Shown: positions 11,112 through 23,537, numbered from the stretch's first letter. The stretch: DNA of 64,000 nucleotides from Laetiporus sulphureus 93-53 (GCF_001632365.1 NW_024468526.1:414882-478881), one strand, 5' to 3'. The notes: a model not told the origin generated them from the letters alone. Numbers and translations: made by a program.

Positions 11112-13734
11112 ATGATTACCATTCTAATAGACTACAGGAACACAAAACCTTGAGATGCCTTGTAGCATAGCCAAGGACATTAGTTGTATATCTCATGTAT
11201 AATTTGAGCACGTGTAATTGACCACGTTCCTATTTGCCCCTTGACCATATATCCTTTAGCCTACGTAGCACTAGCATATAGATTAGCATCTCAAAGATGT
11301 TGCCGCTTATAATAACTTGTTGAATACCAAGTTCTTTTGTCGTGTACGAGGCGGCTTAATCCCAGTGCAGCGCTAAATATTACAAAGTGTACGAATAAGG
11401 CGTTAACGCAGTAGTTCTGACATAGACTCATTTCGGCTAGGACGTTTACAACTGCGATAAGTCTTTCGACTGTCGACAGTATGATCTGATCTCAGCATCG
11501 TGGCCAGCCACAGGGTGACGTTCGTGGGTCAGATCTCAGATCTCCATCAGGCACGCCAATCTTCGCGATCTAGTCAGAGAATCCAACATACCCTAAGCTA
11601 GAACAGCTATTTACATTAACTTTGCTGGCACTCTACATGCCCCGAAGGGCATTCAATGCATGCACCTTAAAAAGAACAAGAATGGAGGATCAATCACGTT
11701 CTACAATGGGCTAATGGAAGACGGAGACTGAGCATCGTCAACTCAAGGTCTGACATGTGACATGTTGACACCTCGATGGTCAACTCCTGCACCTCGTCGC
11801 CACAATTGCTTAGGTTTTTTGCTCGTCGCATCTGCTTGGTCTTCATCTCTGTCACGATAAACGTGATCGCGACTTTAACCTTTTGTGCGACCGACGCGGA
11901 ACTTTTCATTACGTGGATTGGCATCAGTATAGATGACCAGGTTGCGACAATCACATCGTTCAAGTCCTTTTCATCATAGTCACCTTGCTTAGGATGCGCC
12001 TGCCCCATCTCCTTCCCAATCGTGGCGGAGACTGAGGGTCATGAGGAAGATTTCTACGTTCTTCCTGTGGTGAAATGCTTTGAACCCTCCGAATATGCCG
12101 ATAACTGCTGTGGACCAAGGCTATCGCGATGCTTTTCCGTTGATACTCAACAGAGTTATGGCAAAGTTGGTCATGCACACCAGCTGAGAATCGGACGCAA
12201 GATTTTAATGGTATTATGCGGCTGTCTTCCTGTGATTGTCCTCTTTGAAGTGCATGTCGTCCTACGCAAAGGGGTAGTACGTCACCAAAAAATCATTGAC
12301 GACGCAGTTAACAGCATTTTCTCTTTCAGTCTCTCAGCGACTTAAGCGCTTTCGCCGTGCAATGATGGACCGTTTCACAGGCCGCTAGTGCGACCTCTTT
12401 CTTTTTCCTTAGCTTTGTGCATCTTTTATTCGTCTTCTGAGGTCGCCCGCGGTACCTCATTGATAGGCACCATCACGCAGCGAGAAACATTCACACCAAT
12501 GCTACACGTTCGCGGGCAGAAATTGCTCTGCTTGATGGACAACCAGCGCGTCTCGCCTCGTTCATGTTTTGAAGCGCAAAACGCTGAGGAATCTTCCAGG
12601 AAGGACCATACGATGCGAACCAATCTCCTACCTCTATGGAAAGTATCAGGATGGCGGGCGTTTCGTCATAAAATCCCGCAATCCGCTCCATGCTTGCTTG
12701 TACACCATAGATCGCAAGCCATTTAGTGACACGTACTGTTACGGAAGAATGACATAGGCTTACTTTCAAACTGCTAGCGATAGGTGTGCTCGAGCTGATC
12801 TTTGAACCACGTTAAATAACAGATTTGTGAATTTATCTTATTATGACCCAAGTCCTCCGTTGCGCATTCTGTGGGACGGGGCCTGCTGGAGTCTTGTTGA
12901 GATCGGCTCGGTAACACGATCTATTCCGAGTATGTGGCTTTCATTCGTGGGGTTGGACATCGACCTTCCCGCGCGATACTCCTTATGCATGCTGCTGAGA
13001 CAGGTGAGGTCCAAAATGATTGCGGTGCGAATGAGCATAAACGTACTCATGTGATTGGATCCGCTTACCCAAAGCCAAAGAAGACCCCAAATTTTGTGAA
13101 ACACAGCATTCATTGCGGACAGTGATATGAAAGAGCTGTGCGCTGAACCTGTAGGTAAATACGATATCTTCATCAGATTTGGCGTATTGTGCGAGCTTTA
13201 CAGTAACTTCTTCTGCGTTTTTCGGTGATCATTCCCTCATTGAGTAGAAGCCTCTTCGACGCCGGAAATCGCAATCGACATTCCAGAGCCCCAGTTGGAG
13301 ACATAAGCAGAATAAAAATGCTGCTCTGACGGAGCCTACTGAAAGGAATAGTTTCTGTAACACAGATCTTCATGTTGTCAAGTCAAAGGTAGAGAGAACT
13401 CATAGCCGCAAAGTCCATTTCTACAAGACTATCATGTCATGTGCATCAGTCTAGAATAGCTATTTATGACTCACAGCAGCCGCAGCGGATGCAGTCTGTG
13501 CAGATTGAAGAGGTACAAGTACCCGCATCATTCAATTTGAACGTTGAATATCGGTTAATCTCAGATTCCGATTCCGATCACTCATTCACATCACGTGATG
13601 AGGCGCGTTCGCGCGGTAGACTTGGGCGTCGCCTCGAACGACGAGGACTTACCTTCCATCAGTCATCACTTCATCGACATCCCTTGCGCTACCTAGGATT
13701 TATTAACGGACGTTGGCACTCTAAGGTTCTAAAA
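11112..13734. other. 2.6 kb intergenic, no confident gene
   Basis: This is one of the longest stretches without a gene. Hydrophobic open frames exist (minus 12841-13173 with KIWGLLWLWVSG and STFMLIRTAIILDL; plus 12022-12345 with KILMVLCGCLPVIVLFEV), which might be relics of a multi-membrane protein. I could not link them through splice sites in one frame. The first few hundred bases after 11111 look like AT-rich 3' flank. Confidence 0.35.
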
Positions 13735-14935
13735 ATGGTGCGCTTGTTTCTTCTTGGACTGGCCTTTTGCTGATATGTTCTGCAGGCTCGTAATGAGGAG
13801 AAAGCGCAATCCATGCTCTACCGCTTCCGCGAAGCCCAAGCGGCGGAGCTGGGACTGGGCACCAGAAGTGATCGCAGGCCACGGATGGCCAGTACTTGCA
13901 AGAGCCTGCGTGACTGCGAGCGGTGGAGAGGAGAGATCCTGCGCGAGATCAGTCGCAAGGTGTCCAAGATTCAAGATGGTGTGTTCATATGTCAGCATCC
14001 TTTCGGCTGGCCACTGACACTCTGCCTTCAGCTGGACTCACGGACTACGAAGTCAGGGATCTGAATGATGAGATTAACAAGTTGATGAGAGAAAAGAGAC
14101 ACTGGGAGAACCAAATCGTAGCTTTAGGTGGAGCCAATTACAGGCGGAATGTCGCCATGTTGGATCAAGATGGGAAAGAGGTTCCTGGAACGAAAGGCTA
14201 CAAGTGCGTCCCATTCTCATCATCTCATCGTGCTGTGCTGACACATTGACATCTCAGGTACTTCGGTCGTGCGAAGGAATTGCCAGGAGTCAAGGAATTG
14301 TTCCAAAGCAAAAAGAAGGAAGAAGACGAAGAGACCCAAACGCAAAGCTACTACAAGAAGTTCACCAATCAAGGGCCTGCATACTTCGGTGACCAAGACG
14401 AACAAGATCCGACAGTGTTGCAGTTTGAGAAAAGCGCGGAGGAGGAAGGCGCGTCATAATCTTCGCAACTCTCCTATCATATATTGACACGTCTTTCACA
14501 GAGTGGGAAGATGCATATTCGCATTTGCGGTCAGCGCTCGGCCTCCCTACCGACGAGCCGATACCCAAGATACCCCGGCCGACGAGGACTACAACGGCCG
14601 TCACCGTGACAGACCAATCGCAACCACCCACGTCTGAGACGAAACGCAAAGCTCCAGAGGAGGATATAGAAATGTCTGAAGACGGTAGCACGGCAGAAGA
14701 TCAGGGTAAGAAGCAGCGAACAGAAGTTACACCACAAGGTTTTGCGAACGGTGCTGTTTTGCCGCCAGATGCAGCAATCGCATATGCCAATACGACGGCG
14801 GCATTCATACCCTTCCTATCACCGGAGAACTTATTACCACCGAAGCTGCCTACAAGACAGGAGATGGAGGCATATCTGCTGGGTCTGCGGAAAAAAGCGT
14901 TGGTCGAAGAGTACTTCGGGGACGACCAGAGGTAG
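13735..14935 (+). CDS. ISY1: Pre-mRNA splicing factor ISY1
   Basis: Component of the Prp19-associated spliceosome; known ISY1 orthologues help first-step fidelity. Exons 13735-13737, 13786-13978, 14032-14203, 14258-14448, 14502-14935, giving 330 aa. The first exon is only the ATG; exon 2 then reads ARNEEKAQSMLYRFREAQAA, the invariant ISY1 start, which fixes this choice. Other family blocks are CERWRGEILREISRKVSKIQ, GLTDYEVRDLNDEINKLMRE, YFGRAKELPGVKELF and the C-terminal LPPKLPTRQEMEAYLLGLRK. Intron 4 (14449-14501) must start with GC, because only the AAG|GCGCGT donor keeps the frame into WEDAYSHLRSALG. An internal acidic, lysine-rich low-complexity part (about residues 230-270) contains KKQR, a possible nuclear signal. 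It is followed by KGD2 on the same strand, about 0.5 kb downstream. Confidence 0.95.
14449..14501 (+). other. GC-AG intron in ISY1
   Basis: 53-nt intron with donor AAG|GCGCGT and acceptor TTTCACAG. The nearby GT at 14453 gives the wrong phase, so a GC donor is required to continue the ISY1 frame. Confidence 0.85.
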
Positions 14936-15426
14936 CCAGCCAGCTTGCTGTGCACATTATCCCATTCATACATCTTGCCTCCTTCGCTGCTGTATTGTCT
15001 CCCTCCTGCAATATTATTTGCGTGTGCAGTTGTTGCCTCCATTGTCTCAGCGAATCAGAGTTTAACGTTCATCATTCACAATGGCATTGAGGAGGAGCCT
15101 GACTCTTGTCACTAGTCCGACCCTTCGCGAAGTCCACCAGCTAGCGGCCAGGATAGGACGGCCTGCCGTCCAAAATGTGGCTACTGCAGTTGCATCCGAT
15201 ATTCACCTGCTGCGTTATGCAGAAGAGAGAAACGATTGAATGAGTGACCAATTGCTATAAGACGGTTTGCCGTCGGATTTGTTCGGCGCCTCGCAGATCG
15301 CACTTCCCACGGGCCACGGCCGCTACATCATCGCGGCCGTCGCGAGTCCGTCCCTCCAATCTGCGCCGTCTCTGCCCTCTTGCTGGCGTCCTACTCGTCG
15401 CTGGCACTCATCACTACCTCGACAGT

Positions 15427-17496
15427 ATGCTCTCAAGACAGATAATAGCTGTTGCGCGCGGGCGGGCTCTCCGTGCCGATGCTGCAGTCATTGCAAGAGG
15501 ATGGTACGTGCGTGTGTGGATTTTGGATGTTCTCAGGAACTGACCGTACGACATGCAGGAAAGTCGCAGCATCGTACTCGAAACGGGCGCAGTTCCACTC
15601 GACGAACCTGTTGAAGGGTGTGTGCGCGACGCGCGTTGTGCGTTTTGTCGGTTGCTGACATTTGCTGTCGCGTTCCGCAGCCGAGACGGTGAAGGTCCCT
15701 CAGATGGCAGAGTCTATTTCGGAGGGCACGCTGAAATCCTGGCTCAAGAAACCTGGTGAGAGCGTGCAGCAGGATGAGGAGGTCGCGACCATCGAAACCG
15801 ACAAGGTATGTTGTGCTGTCTCATCACTCGTGAACGCGTCGCGCTCGTGCATGTCGCCCGTCCGAACGTGAAGATCCGATAGTCTGTGCTTGCCAGACGG
15901 GGACTAGTGTATCCTGCCAGCGTCCCTCCTGCAAACCACGACGCACTCTTGCTCGTGGTTGCTTGGAAACAAAACACACTTCACCGGCTTCAATCATGCA
16001 GGCCATGCGTGTGCGTCGAGACAGGCGCATTTGCTTATTTCCATAGATCGGACATATTACATGTGCTTTGCTTTCACATTTCACCCCCGGGACCAATTCA
16101 CGAAGTACTGATGCACGCGTCATGGCCACGTAGATTGACGTGTCCGTGAACGCGCCCGCGGCGGGTACGATCACGGAGCTGTTAGCGAAAGAGGAGGACA
16201 CTGTCAGCGTGGGACAGGACCTCTTCAAATTCGAGCCCGGCGAGGTCAGCCAGACGAAGGAGGAGGCTGCGCCCCCAGAGCCCACAAAGGCTGAGGCGGA
16301 GCCCAAGGAACAGCCGGTGGAGAAGGTCGCTCCCCCTCCGCCAAAACCAGAGGCTGAGGTGCAAAAGAAGGAGACGGCGGGTGTGCAGGCTGGCGAAGCG
16401 AAGAAGGAACCTGTGAAACCTGCGCCTGCGCCTGCGCCACCGAAGGAGAAGAAGGAGGTGCCGCCGCCACCGCCTCGCGTCGCCGGCGCACGCACAGAGA
16501 CGCGAGTGAAGATGAACCGGATGCGTCTGCGTATTGCGGAGCGCCTGAAGGAGTCGCAGAATACCGCAGCATCATTGACAACGTTCAACGAAATCGACAT
16601 GCACAGTTTAGTGGAGATGCGCAAGAAGTACAAGGAGGATGTTATGAAGACGCACGATGTCAAGTTCGGCTTCATGAGCGCATTCTCACGCGCTTGCTGC
16701 CTCGTGCTCAAGGAGATTCCTGCGGCAAACGCGTCTATCGAGGGCGATGAGATTGTGTACCGTGATTACGTCGATCTGAGCGTTGCTGTCGCCACCCCGA
16801 AGGGTCTCGTCACGCCTGTGGTCCGGAACGCGGAGAGCATGAGCTTCGTCGAGATTGAGAGGGAGATTGCTGCGCTGGGCAGAAAGGTGCGTCGATATAC
16901 CTCTTGTATCATAATTAAAAGGCTGACAAATTGTTTAGGCTAGGGACGGGAAGCTTACGCTCGAGGACATGGCAGGCGGTACCTTCACCATGTATGCACT
17001 TGCACGAGTCCATGTTGCGTTTCATAACTGACTTGCGCACAGCTCTAATGGCGGTGTCTTCGGCTCGCTCTTTGGAACTCCTATAATCAATGTGCCTCAG
17101 GCCGCGGTTCTTGGTGAGTGGCCCTTTGATTTGAGTCCGATCGATCCTTCGGGCGACTGTCGACCTCGGCTTCGTCGTCCGCTGTGGCACTTCTGACCGA
17201 CTTCCCTTTCAGGCATGCACACGATCAAGGAGCGCCCTGTGGTCGTGGATGGACAGATCGTCATCCGCCCGATCATGGTCGTTGCGCTGACATACGACCA
17301 CCGGCTGCTCGACGGTCGGGAAGCCGTCACTTTCCTTGGTGCGTCCACTTTGCTCTGCATTGCGCTTGCCTGTATGCTGACTGGGTGTTGTCTTATTATG
17401 TCCATCGGTCGCCTTTCGTATGCCACGCAATAATCGCGTTGTACAGTGAAAATACGCGATTACCTGGAGGATCCAAGGAAAATGCTCCTGGCCTAA
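15427..17496 (+). CDS. KGD2: 2-oxoglutarate dehydrogenase E2, dihydrolipoyl succinyltransferase
   Basis: Mitochondrial TCA-cycle enzyme that transfers succinyl from lipoyl-lysine to CoA. Eight exons: 15427-15503, 15559-15617, 15681-15805, 16134-16886, 16939-16991, 17043-17113, 17213-17338, 17447-17496; 437 aa. The first ~45 residues are Arg/Ala-rich with no acids before the FHST site, a matrix-targeting presequence. The lipoyl domain runs from about 47 to 120 with ATIETDKID (lipoyl lysine ~87). A long Pro/Lys/Glu/Ala linker follows, with no peripheral-subunit-binding domain, as in other eukaryotic E2o. The catalytic domain contains [39 protein letters not shown] and the active-site DHRLLDG (His ~409, Asp ~413) near the C-terminus. 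Intron 3 (328 nt) falls right after the lipoyl-lysine codon and is several times longer than most introns here. The start is chosen because MLSRQ... gives the presequence and correct phases. Confidence 0.95.
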
Positions 17497-19874
17497 GGTC
17501 TAGAACACCGTTAGCTCCTCGTGCGTATCAATAATACGTTCGCATACTCGCCTATACGGTTCTCCGGGCGCGTTCTCGGGAGGACGACGATCATGCATTG
17601 CTTCGTTGTCTGCCTGGACCCTTCCTCCCGTGTTGCCTCGCTGTCCATCCTAGTGTAATGTTCACCCGCGCTCTCACGTACATACATGCAATATGAAGTC
17701 TTCTGATGCCTGCGATGCTCTGCACCACTCCGCTATCTCTTTGCGCCAGGGGCCGTTCACATGCGTATCATCCCGGCGGTCACGCTGCTGGGCGAGACCG
17801 CGCCTGAGGAAACTGCCGGGCAGGGACGGAATGACGAAGAGGGCACACGGCCGGTCTAATGAAGCTAAATTGCAATTTGGCCACCCCCGGACGAGCTAAC
17901 GCGGGACGGCAACTGCCTATTTTGCTCGGTGTTCGTGGTCCGTCGCCGGAGCGGAACTCTGATTTAAAAGTCCGACACCATCTTCCGAAGTCCGAACGGC
18001 TGGCATATCTCGGGTACCTGGGCGGTGCACGTTTTGCTGTGTGCTGTTGTCGGGATGCATCATTCAATTGTACTCGCCCTTTGCCATGGGTGGGATCCAG
18101 CTCTGTAGACTGCTGGAGATGGTTTGATGCGTGTGGCTTGTGCGCGTCAGCGTCGTGCGAATGTGAAGCATTCAGGGCTGATAAGTTGGAGATGAGGAAG
18201 CCGCCTAGCGGTCTTCTGGTCCCCAGGGTATAGAGGCCGGGAACATCCAGGGCTGAGCTCATCAGGGTCCGTCGGCGACTCGGGTTCACACTTGGGAAGA
18301 AAAACAATCCAATCCTTGGGTGTTCCTCCGGAACATGGGGGTGATATGGTCATTGGCATGTCTGACAGAGCACGGTCGCTGTTTGACGTTGTTCATGGTC
18401 GATGGGAGCGCAAGGCATCGCCATCGTGGTTCGATCAAGTCGGCGAATTTCGAGAGCGCGCGGTCACAGGTCATATGAGGACATGACACGCACGCAGGGA
18501 TATGCATCTGACAGCGCGCTCGGATAACGTCATTCTTTGGTATCCGGGCCTGGGTGGACTCCATACATAAATCGTTTCACAGGAGGGGAAATTCGTTGTC
18601 TATCCAGCTACGAGGAGGGGCGATGCCAATGGCAATCGCGAAATGTCTGAATCCCGTCCCAGCGAATGACGGACTGTGATCAATGTTTTGAATGGAGGCA
18701 ACAGATACCGCGGACTGCAATGGTCCGCAGGAAGATGCAGTGAGGTCTGGGGGCAGTAGTGCATGGGCACAGCTCTCTCTCCCCGGATCAAGTGAAAAGA
18801 GAGCGACTAGCCATCTAAGAGAACATCAGCTTAAGTGGGCAAATATGTAAGATAACCACTCATCACATCGCACGGAACCGTGAATTGACCATTCCGCTAG
18901 CTGAAGTACTGTTTGCTGATGGCTTTTGCGCTCGTTTTGCAGCGCCCAAATTGTGGTATGCTTATAGCCCAGGATCCTAGTACTTACTAGTACTTACCGT
19001 TTCTGATGGCAACGCGATGATCATGCTGGCAGTTGTCATCCTTGGCACCAAAGCTCACCTTTGAATAATGTTTTTTTGGAAGGAGCATCAGTCAAAATGC
19101 ACCTGAGCTATATCCATTGGGCATCCGACTGCGACGCCCACACTTAACAAGCGCTTGTGGCTATGACAGCGATCACTGGCTCGCTGTGGCCACTCATCGC
19201 CGACATAAGAGGGTAATGTGTTTTTAGCTGGGAGTAGCGGTTGGAAAGCGATGGCCGGACAAAGAAGAGAGTAATTCGCCATTGCGGACTAGAGTAGCAT
19301 AGATGCCACCCGGAATCCCAAGTCATTGTTTCCATGTAAAGCAATGTTCCGAGCAGTGCTGCGGCGACGTATTTTAATGAAGGAGATCGAATGCCATCTG
19401 AGAGTAAACATGCTCGGGATGGGCGGCAACAGAATGGAAACAGCATGCAAAGATGGATGTCGAAGATCCAGGGTGAGTGCGTGCTGGACTGAATGACTAT
19501 CACGCCATCAGTCTCGGGGCATCCTCAGGTGGCAAAAGACGTTCAGAATAGCGGACAGATCAAAGAACAGGCTCGAGCCTTGGTTTGACCGGACAAAAAC
19601 GTGTGTGCAAGGGCTTCGGAAAGCGAACGGCTGGAGCTACTCAGCCACTCGGCAGCGGCTGACGGCTGGCTCGGATCAGTCTCGGCACTTGGATTGCCGG
19701 GCGCAGTACGGGATGTTTCAGTCTCCGCTTCAATCTAGGGTTGATTACAAGAGCAGCTAACTCCGGGGACAGCCCTCTCCTATCTTCCGTCCTGCCTCGT
19801 TTTTCATCCAATACCGTCGTCGTCGCGCACGTCGCCCTCCTCCCTCCCGCCAACATTCTCCCCTCCTCTCCACC
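17497..19874. other. 2.4 kb intergenic between KGD2 and the EDC1-like gene
   Basis: No gene can be supported. The longest open frame (minus 17780-18307, 175 codons) has random-looking composition. A short tandem TAGTACTTAC repeat lies near 18977-18997. A CT-rich stretch of about 100 bp directly before 19875 is compatible with a fungal promoter and 5' UTR. Confidence 0.5.
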
Positions 19875-21277
19875 ATGCTCGCCGTCCAGAAGCCGCCACT
19901 ACAAACATTCGCTGCGCCAATGTTCCACCCCAACCACAGCCGACACCCTTCAGCGCCCGTCATCGTACGGCCCACGCACACGCCGGGCCTCCTATCCTTC
20001 TCAAAGCCTGCCCAGCCTGCTCCCCGACCACAGACCGCTTGCCAGCACCAGCGGTCGCAGCGCGCATCGCCCAGAGGTAAACCTCAGCAGAGGTCGCCTC
20101 AACTGGCGCGAGCGCAGGCGTCCGACGACACTAAGAAATCATCAGGTGGAAGGCCCAAAGTGGACAGTGAGAAGGCCAGATTGGAGCCTGCTGTGGTTAG
20201 GACACTCGAGAAGTCTTCCAGAGGCCGGCAGACGAGCAAAGCTGCCAAAGACAAGGCTCAGCAAAGGTTGGTACATCTCGTTTCTATCTATATTTGGCCT
20301 TGCAAACCATGTCCGTCGATGCATCCAGGAGTGCTTCCTCATCCGCGCAAGCCCTTGCGCGGCGACCTTTACATCAATCATCACCTCCCCCATCTACTAG
20401 GATACCCTCGCGGGCAGAGGTGTCTTCCCAACGCTCGATGAAGTCGTCTCATCCAAGTGCAAACACTTCAGCATCGGAGTTTGCCGATCCTTTTGTTGTA
20501 GATCATTTGTCACACAGCGACAACGCCTCAGCAGAGCCAGCCAAAGCCGGCTCGAAGGGCTATTCTTACCGCCCTCCTCCACCCCTTTCCCAGCCTGCTG
20601 GTAAACTCGCTCGTCGTCGTCAGACTACCCGTGCTTCAAGCACTCCGGCCTTGCACAAGACTTGCCAGCAGCGCAAAGACAGGGTTGCCGAGCTTGTGGG
20701 TGGTGTCGCCGACGTTGCCGTGTCTGCCAGTGCACCTATCACTCCTCCGCGTCGTTCTAAGGTTCATCGTATTCCTGTTGCTGCAGATTGGGATGTGTTC
20801 CCGATCTGTGACGATTCGAGTGATCTCACCGACGAGAGCGACGAGTCTCCGCCATCCACTCCTCTCAGGGAGGCTGCCACTGTGCCGACGAAGAAGAATC
20901 GCAAGCCGTGGCAACACGCTCATCTCTTTGATGACGCGCCGCGTACGGCTCCTCTATCGTCGACATTCGAGTTGTCGTTTGCCCCGAGCCCCACGTCCTC
21001 TCCGACGCCCGCTCATCGCCGTCGCCACCATCAACGGGCCCCCAGTGACGGTGTTTTCTTGATGTCGACGGACGACGAGTCGTCTTCGTCGTCGGATGTT
21101 TTCTCGTCGGTGTCGTTGGCAGTGCCTCGACATAAGCTCGTGGTAGAGATGCGGCCTGTGCGAGCACCGGCCCCGGATGACGTACGTGCGTCTTCGGCCC
21201 CACAGCCAGGCTTCTTCGCAGGTTCGGTATTCCAAAGCTCGCCAAGTCCCGATGAGCTCCCGCCGCCATCTTTCTGA
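19875..21277 (+). CDS. Disordered protein with Edc1/PNRC-type decapping motif
   Basis: Exons 19875-20266 and 20329-21277 with a 62-nt intron, 446 aa. It is Ser/Pro/Arg-rich and predicted to be disordered nearly throughout, with basic patches (KLARRRQTT, PTKKNRKPW) and an acidic DDSSDLTDESDESPPS stretch. The last 20 residues, FAGSVFQSSPSPDELPPPSF, match the Edc1/Edc2/PNRC short-linear-motif layout: YAGxxF (here F for Y), which activates Dcp2, then SP and LPxPxF, which binds the Dcp1 EVH1 groove. From established knowledge of that motif I infer an enhancer of mRNA decapping acting in cytoplasmic P-bodies. The motif sits at the extreme C-terminus, and the rest has no recognisable fold. It could otherwise be a regulatory protein with an accidental match, but both halves of the motif with correct spacing make that less likely. 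Confidence 0.72.
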
Positions 21278-23537
21278 TTGTATTTGTAGACATCGCAGAA
21301 TTCGTCAAGTGTATAGGCAAGTCCTCTTGTAGCATTTCTATAGATGGATGGTTCGCTAACCTCCCTGGTTGGTCAGCCTGGATCTATCGGGTCCCTTTAG
21401 ATGCTCTCATTTATCGCTGCAGCGACACTCCACTCTTCGCTGACCCGACTTTTATCGTCGACTACCTAATGCCGCATTACCCCCACATTCATACAATCCG
21501 TCGCCATATCCGTTGCCGTCTTCAAGCTCCGGACGTGTACATCAGCATCCCCTTCAGATATCATTATCATCTCGGCATTCGGTCTCACTTTGCATTTCTC
21601 CGGGTTCGGCGGTCTTTGAGCATTCGATTCTTCTGGGCTGCACACTTGGCATGATATTCATCGACTTTTACACTCGGTTTCTCCCGGTCAAGGTTACTCG
21701 TTCAGGACAACACGCTTCAAGGGTACAAAAGGGTACAATATTCATCTAGATATCCCGCCCTTAGCTGGGTCAGCTGTCGGTGCTGGCATTCATACCCCTA
21801 TCCGACGGCACGAGACTGTCTATGGCAGTGGCACGATTGCGCGTCGACTGTCGTTGCGCTGTCTCGTACTCTGTCTTCTTCCTTCCACTGTCTCCATAAT
21901 TTCACCACCTCGGTTTCACCTCGCATCTCAATTGTGTCAGTATCAACCCAGCTCACACGCGCATGCTCTCGCAACACAGCATCCCCGCATCGCATCCCCT
22001 TGCTCACGTGGAGCCTGACGATTATGCAGGCGCTGCGTTGTACCACTAGGAGATTTCATAGATTGCAAATATTAATGAACACGCAAGAAAAACACCAGAC
22101 AAACTGAACGGGTTGCCAGAAGGCGGCCGTCATAATTTATCCTCCTCGGCGGATCGGCGTCGAGGAGCTATCTGTCCTCCCGTTCTTGGCTGGCTTGTGT
22201 CTTGGAATTTGGGACTCTGCTCGTAGCCATTCTTCTGGCTTATATTTCGTCTCTCATCGTGTCTGGGTTTACTGTAGCTTCTTCGGCGCCAGTTCCTCTT
22301 TCTCGGCGTTTGAGGACATATTGGCCCGCGGAGGACTTACTCCGCTTCCTACCTTTTCTTTACCGTTCTCATCCTTCGGCGGGCTGCATCAGGTGTATCA
22401 ATATCGCATGATCGTCGTCGACGTTTCTTTATGTGTAGTAGTTACAGTCGACTCCTCGTCGTCGTGGCTCGCCTCGACGATGTCTGGTCATCAATTTACT
22501 CTATTTCGCCTATATTTTCTTCTTGCGTCTCTTTCTGTCTCTTTCTTCCCCTTCTTCTCGTCCATATCGGTTATTGTGGGCTTCGTGATGGTGTACATTG
22601 TTGGCATGGCTTGTGAGTATCCTAATCCTGGCTATTAGACGGATGCTAAAGTCGATGTCGCTTCAATTTACAGCTGATTGTCTATATCATACGCACGTAT
22701 ATGCGTACCCAACACTACTCCCATTCCATCCACCTGCTCCGCATCGCGTCTGCTCTCCATTCGGTCGGCGCTCCTGTATATACGATCTCCTCGAGTTTCC
22801 GGCGGATCAATGCTTCACACTCTTTATTCCTGTTTTCCTATCCCCTTCACGGCCCTAGAAATATCTGTTGTCGATCTCGCTCGGTTCCCCCCCCCCGTCC
22901 AGTTCACCTTCCTCGATCTATTTCTTGCCCTCGCCTTCATCGCCCTCGCTCTGCTTGGCCACACCATTGGCTGTTGTCTGTCGGTCACACCAATCTGTAT
23001 CGTTAGCCACCCTCACGCGCAAAATGTTACTGCTTCGCCACCTCATATACTCCGTATCGGTTGCTCAGCCTGGCCTAACGTATTCGACGTCGCATTCCCA
23101 TCGCTAATGGCCCAACACTTCAGTTACCAGTAGTGGGAGGGTAACTGTCTATTTCATTAAGCTCGTGGATTATGTGCGCGGAAGGGTGTTCGCGTGGCTG
23201 CTATAGGTTCGGTTCCTTGGTGGTTGGGTGTGGAGACAGGATTGGTGACAGCGTCATGGAGCCGTGGATCAGTTTGATGTTGTGCCCCGAGTGATAACAT
23301 GCTATATGGTACTTAGGCTTTATGTATGACGAGCGGTTGGATGAAGAATCTGCAGCATTACTATATTGTGACGATGGTGTGCATCGAGCAACGTTCACTT
23401 TCGGCAGACCGCTCCCGAGAGTGAACGCGTTGTAGCTGTGTATCGGACGGTATGCAAGAGTTCGCGAAGTGAGTACAACAATACAGTACCAGTACAAATC
23501 ATCGATACGTAACGACTGTGCAGACCATGTAGGCTGT
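21278..23537. other. 2.2 kb pyrimidine-rich non-coding tract
   Basis: From about 21420 to 23130 the plus strand is visibly enriched in C and T, with many TTTC/CTTC/TCC runs and a C10 run at 22887-22896. Open frames on the plus strand are hydrophobic (Leu/Ser/Phe-rich), which is what polypyrimidine DNA encodes by chance, and none has a start, splice or family support. It lies directly downstream of the EDC1-like gene on the same strand and could be a long 3' UTR or a non-coding transcript. 23134-23537 is ordinary 3' flank of the minus-strand gene that follows. Confidence 0.55.

Noticed and set aside
12841..13173. Possible receptor-like multi-membrane protein
   Set aside because: Only one or two hydrophobic stretches are present and neighbouring exons could not be joined.
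15081..15233. Possible KGD2 start at an upstream ATG (MALRRSLTLV...)
   Set aside because: It resembles a presequence but has no donor that joins KGD2; the start at 15427 gives a better presequence and correct phases through all eight exons.
15824..16711. 295-codon open frame antisense to KGD2
   Set aside because: It lies opposite the Pro/Lys/Ala linker and catalytic exons of KGD2; the GC-rich codons leave the antisense frame open by chance and the Gly/Ser/Ala-rich product has no motif.
17780..18307. 175-codon minus-strand frame
   Set aside because: Random-looking composition, no motif, no splice partner; the opposite strand is also open.
18430..18445. GGTTCGATC resembling a tRNA B box
   Set aside because: No A box or cloverleaf could be folded around it.
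22186..22638. 150-codon hydrophobic frame that could be a membrane protein
   Set aside because: Its Leu/Ser/Phe content follows from the pyrimidine-rich DNA, and overlapping frames are equally hydrophobic.
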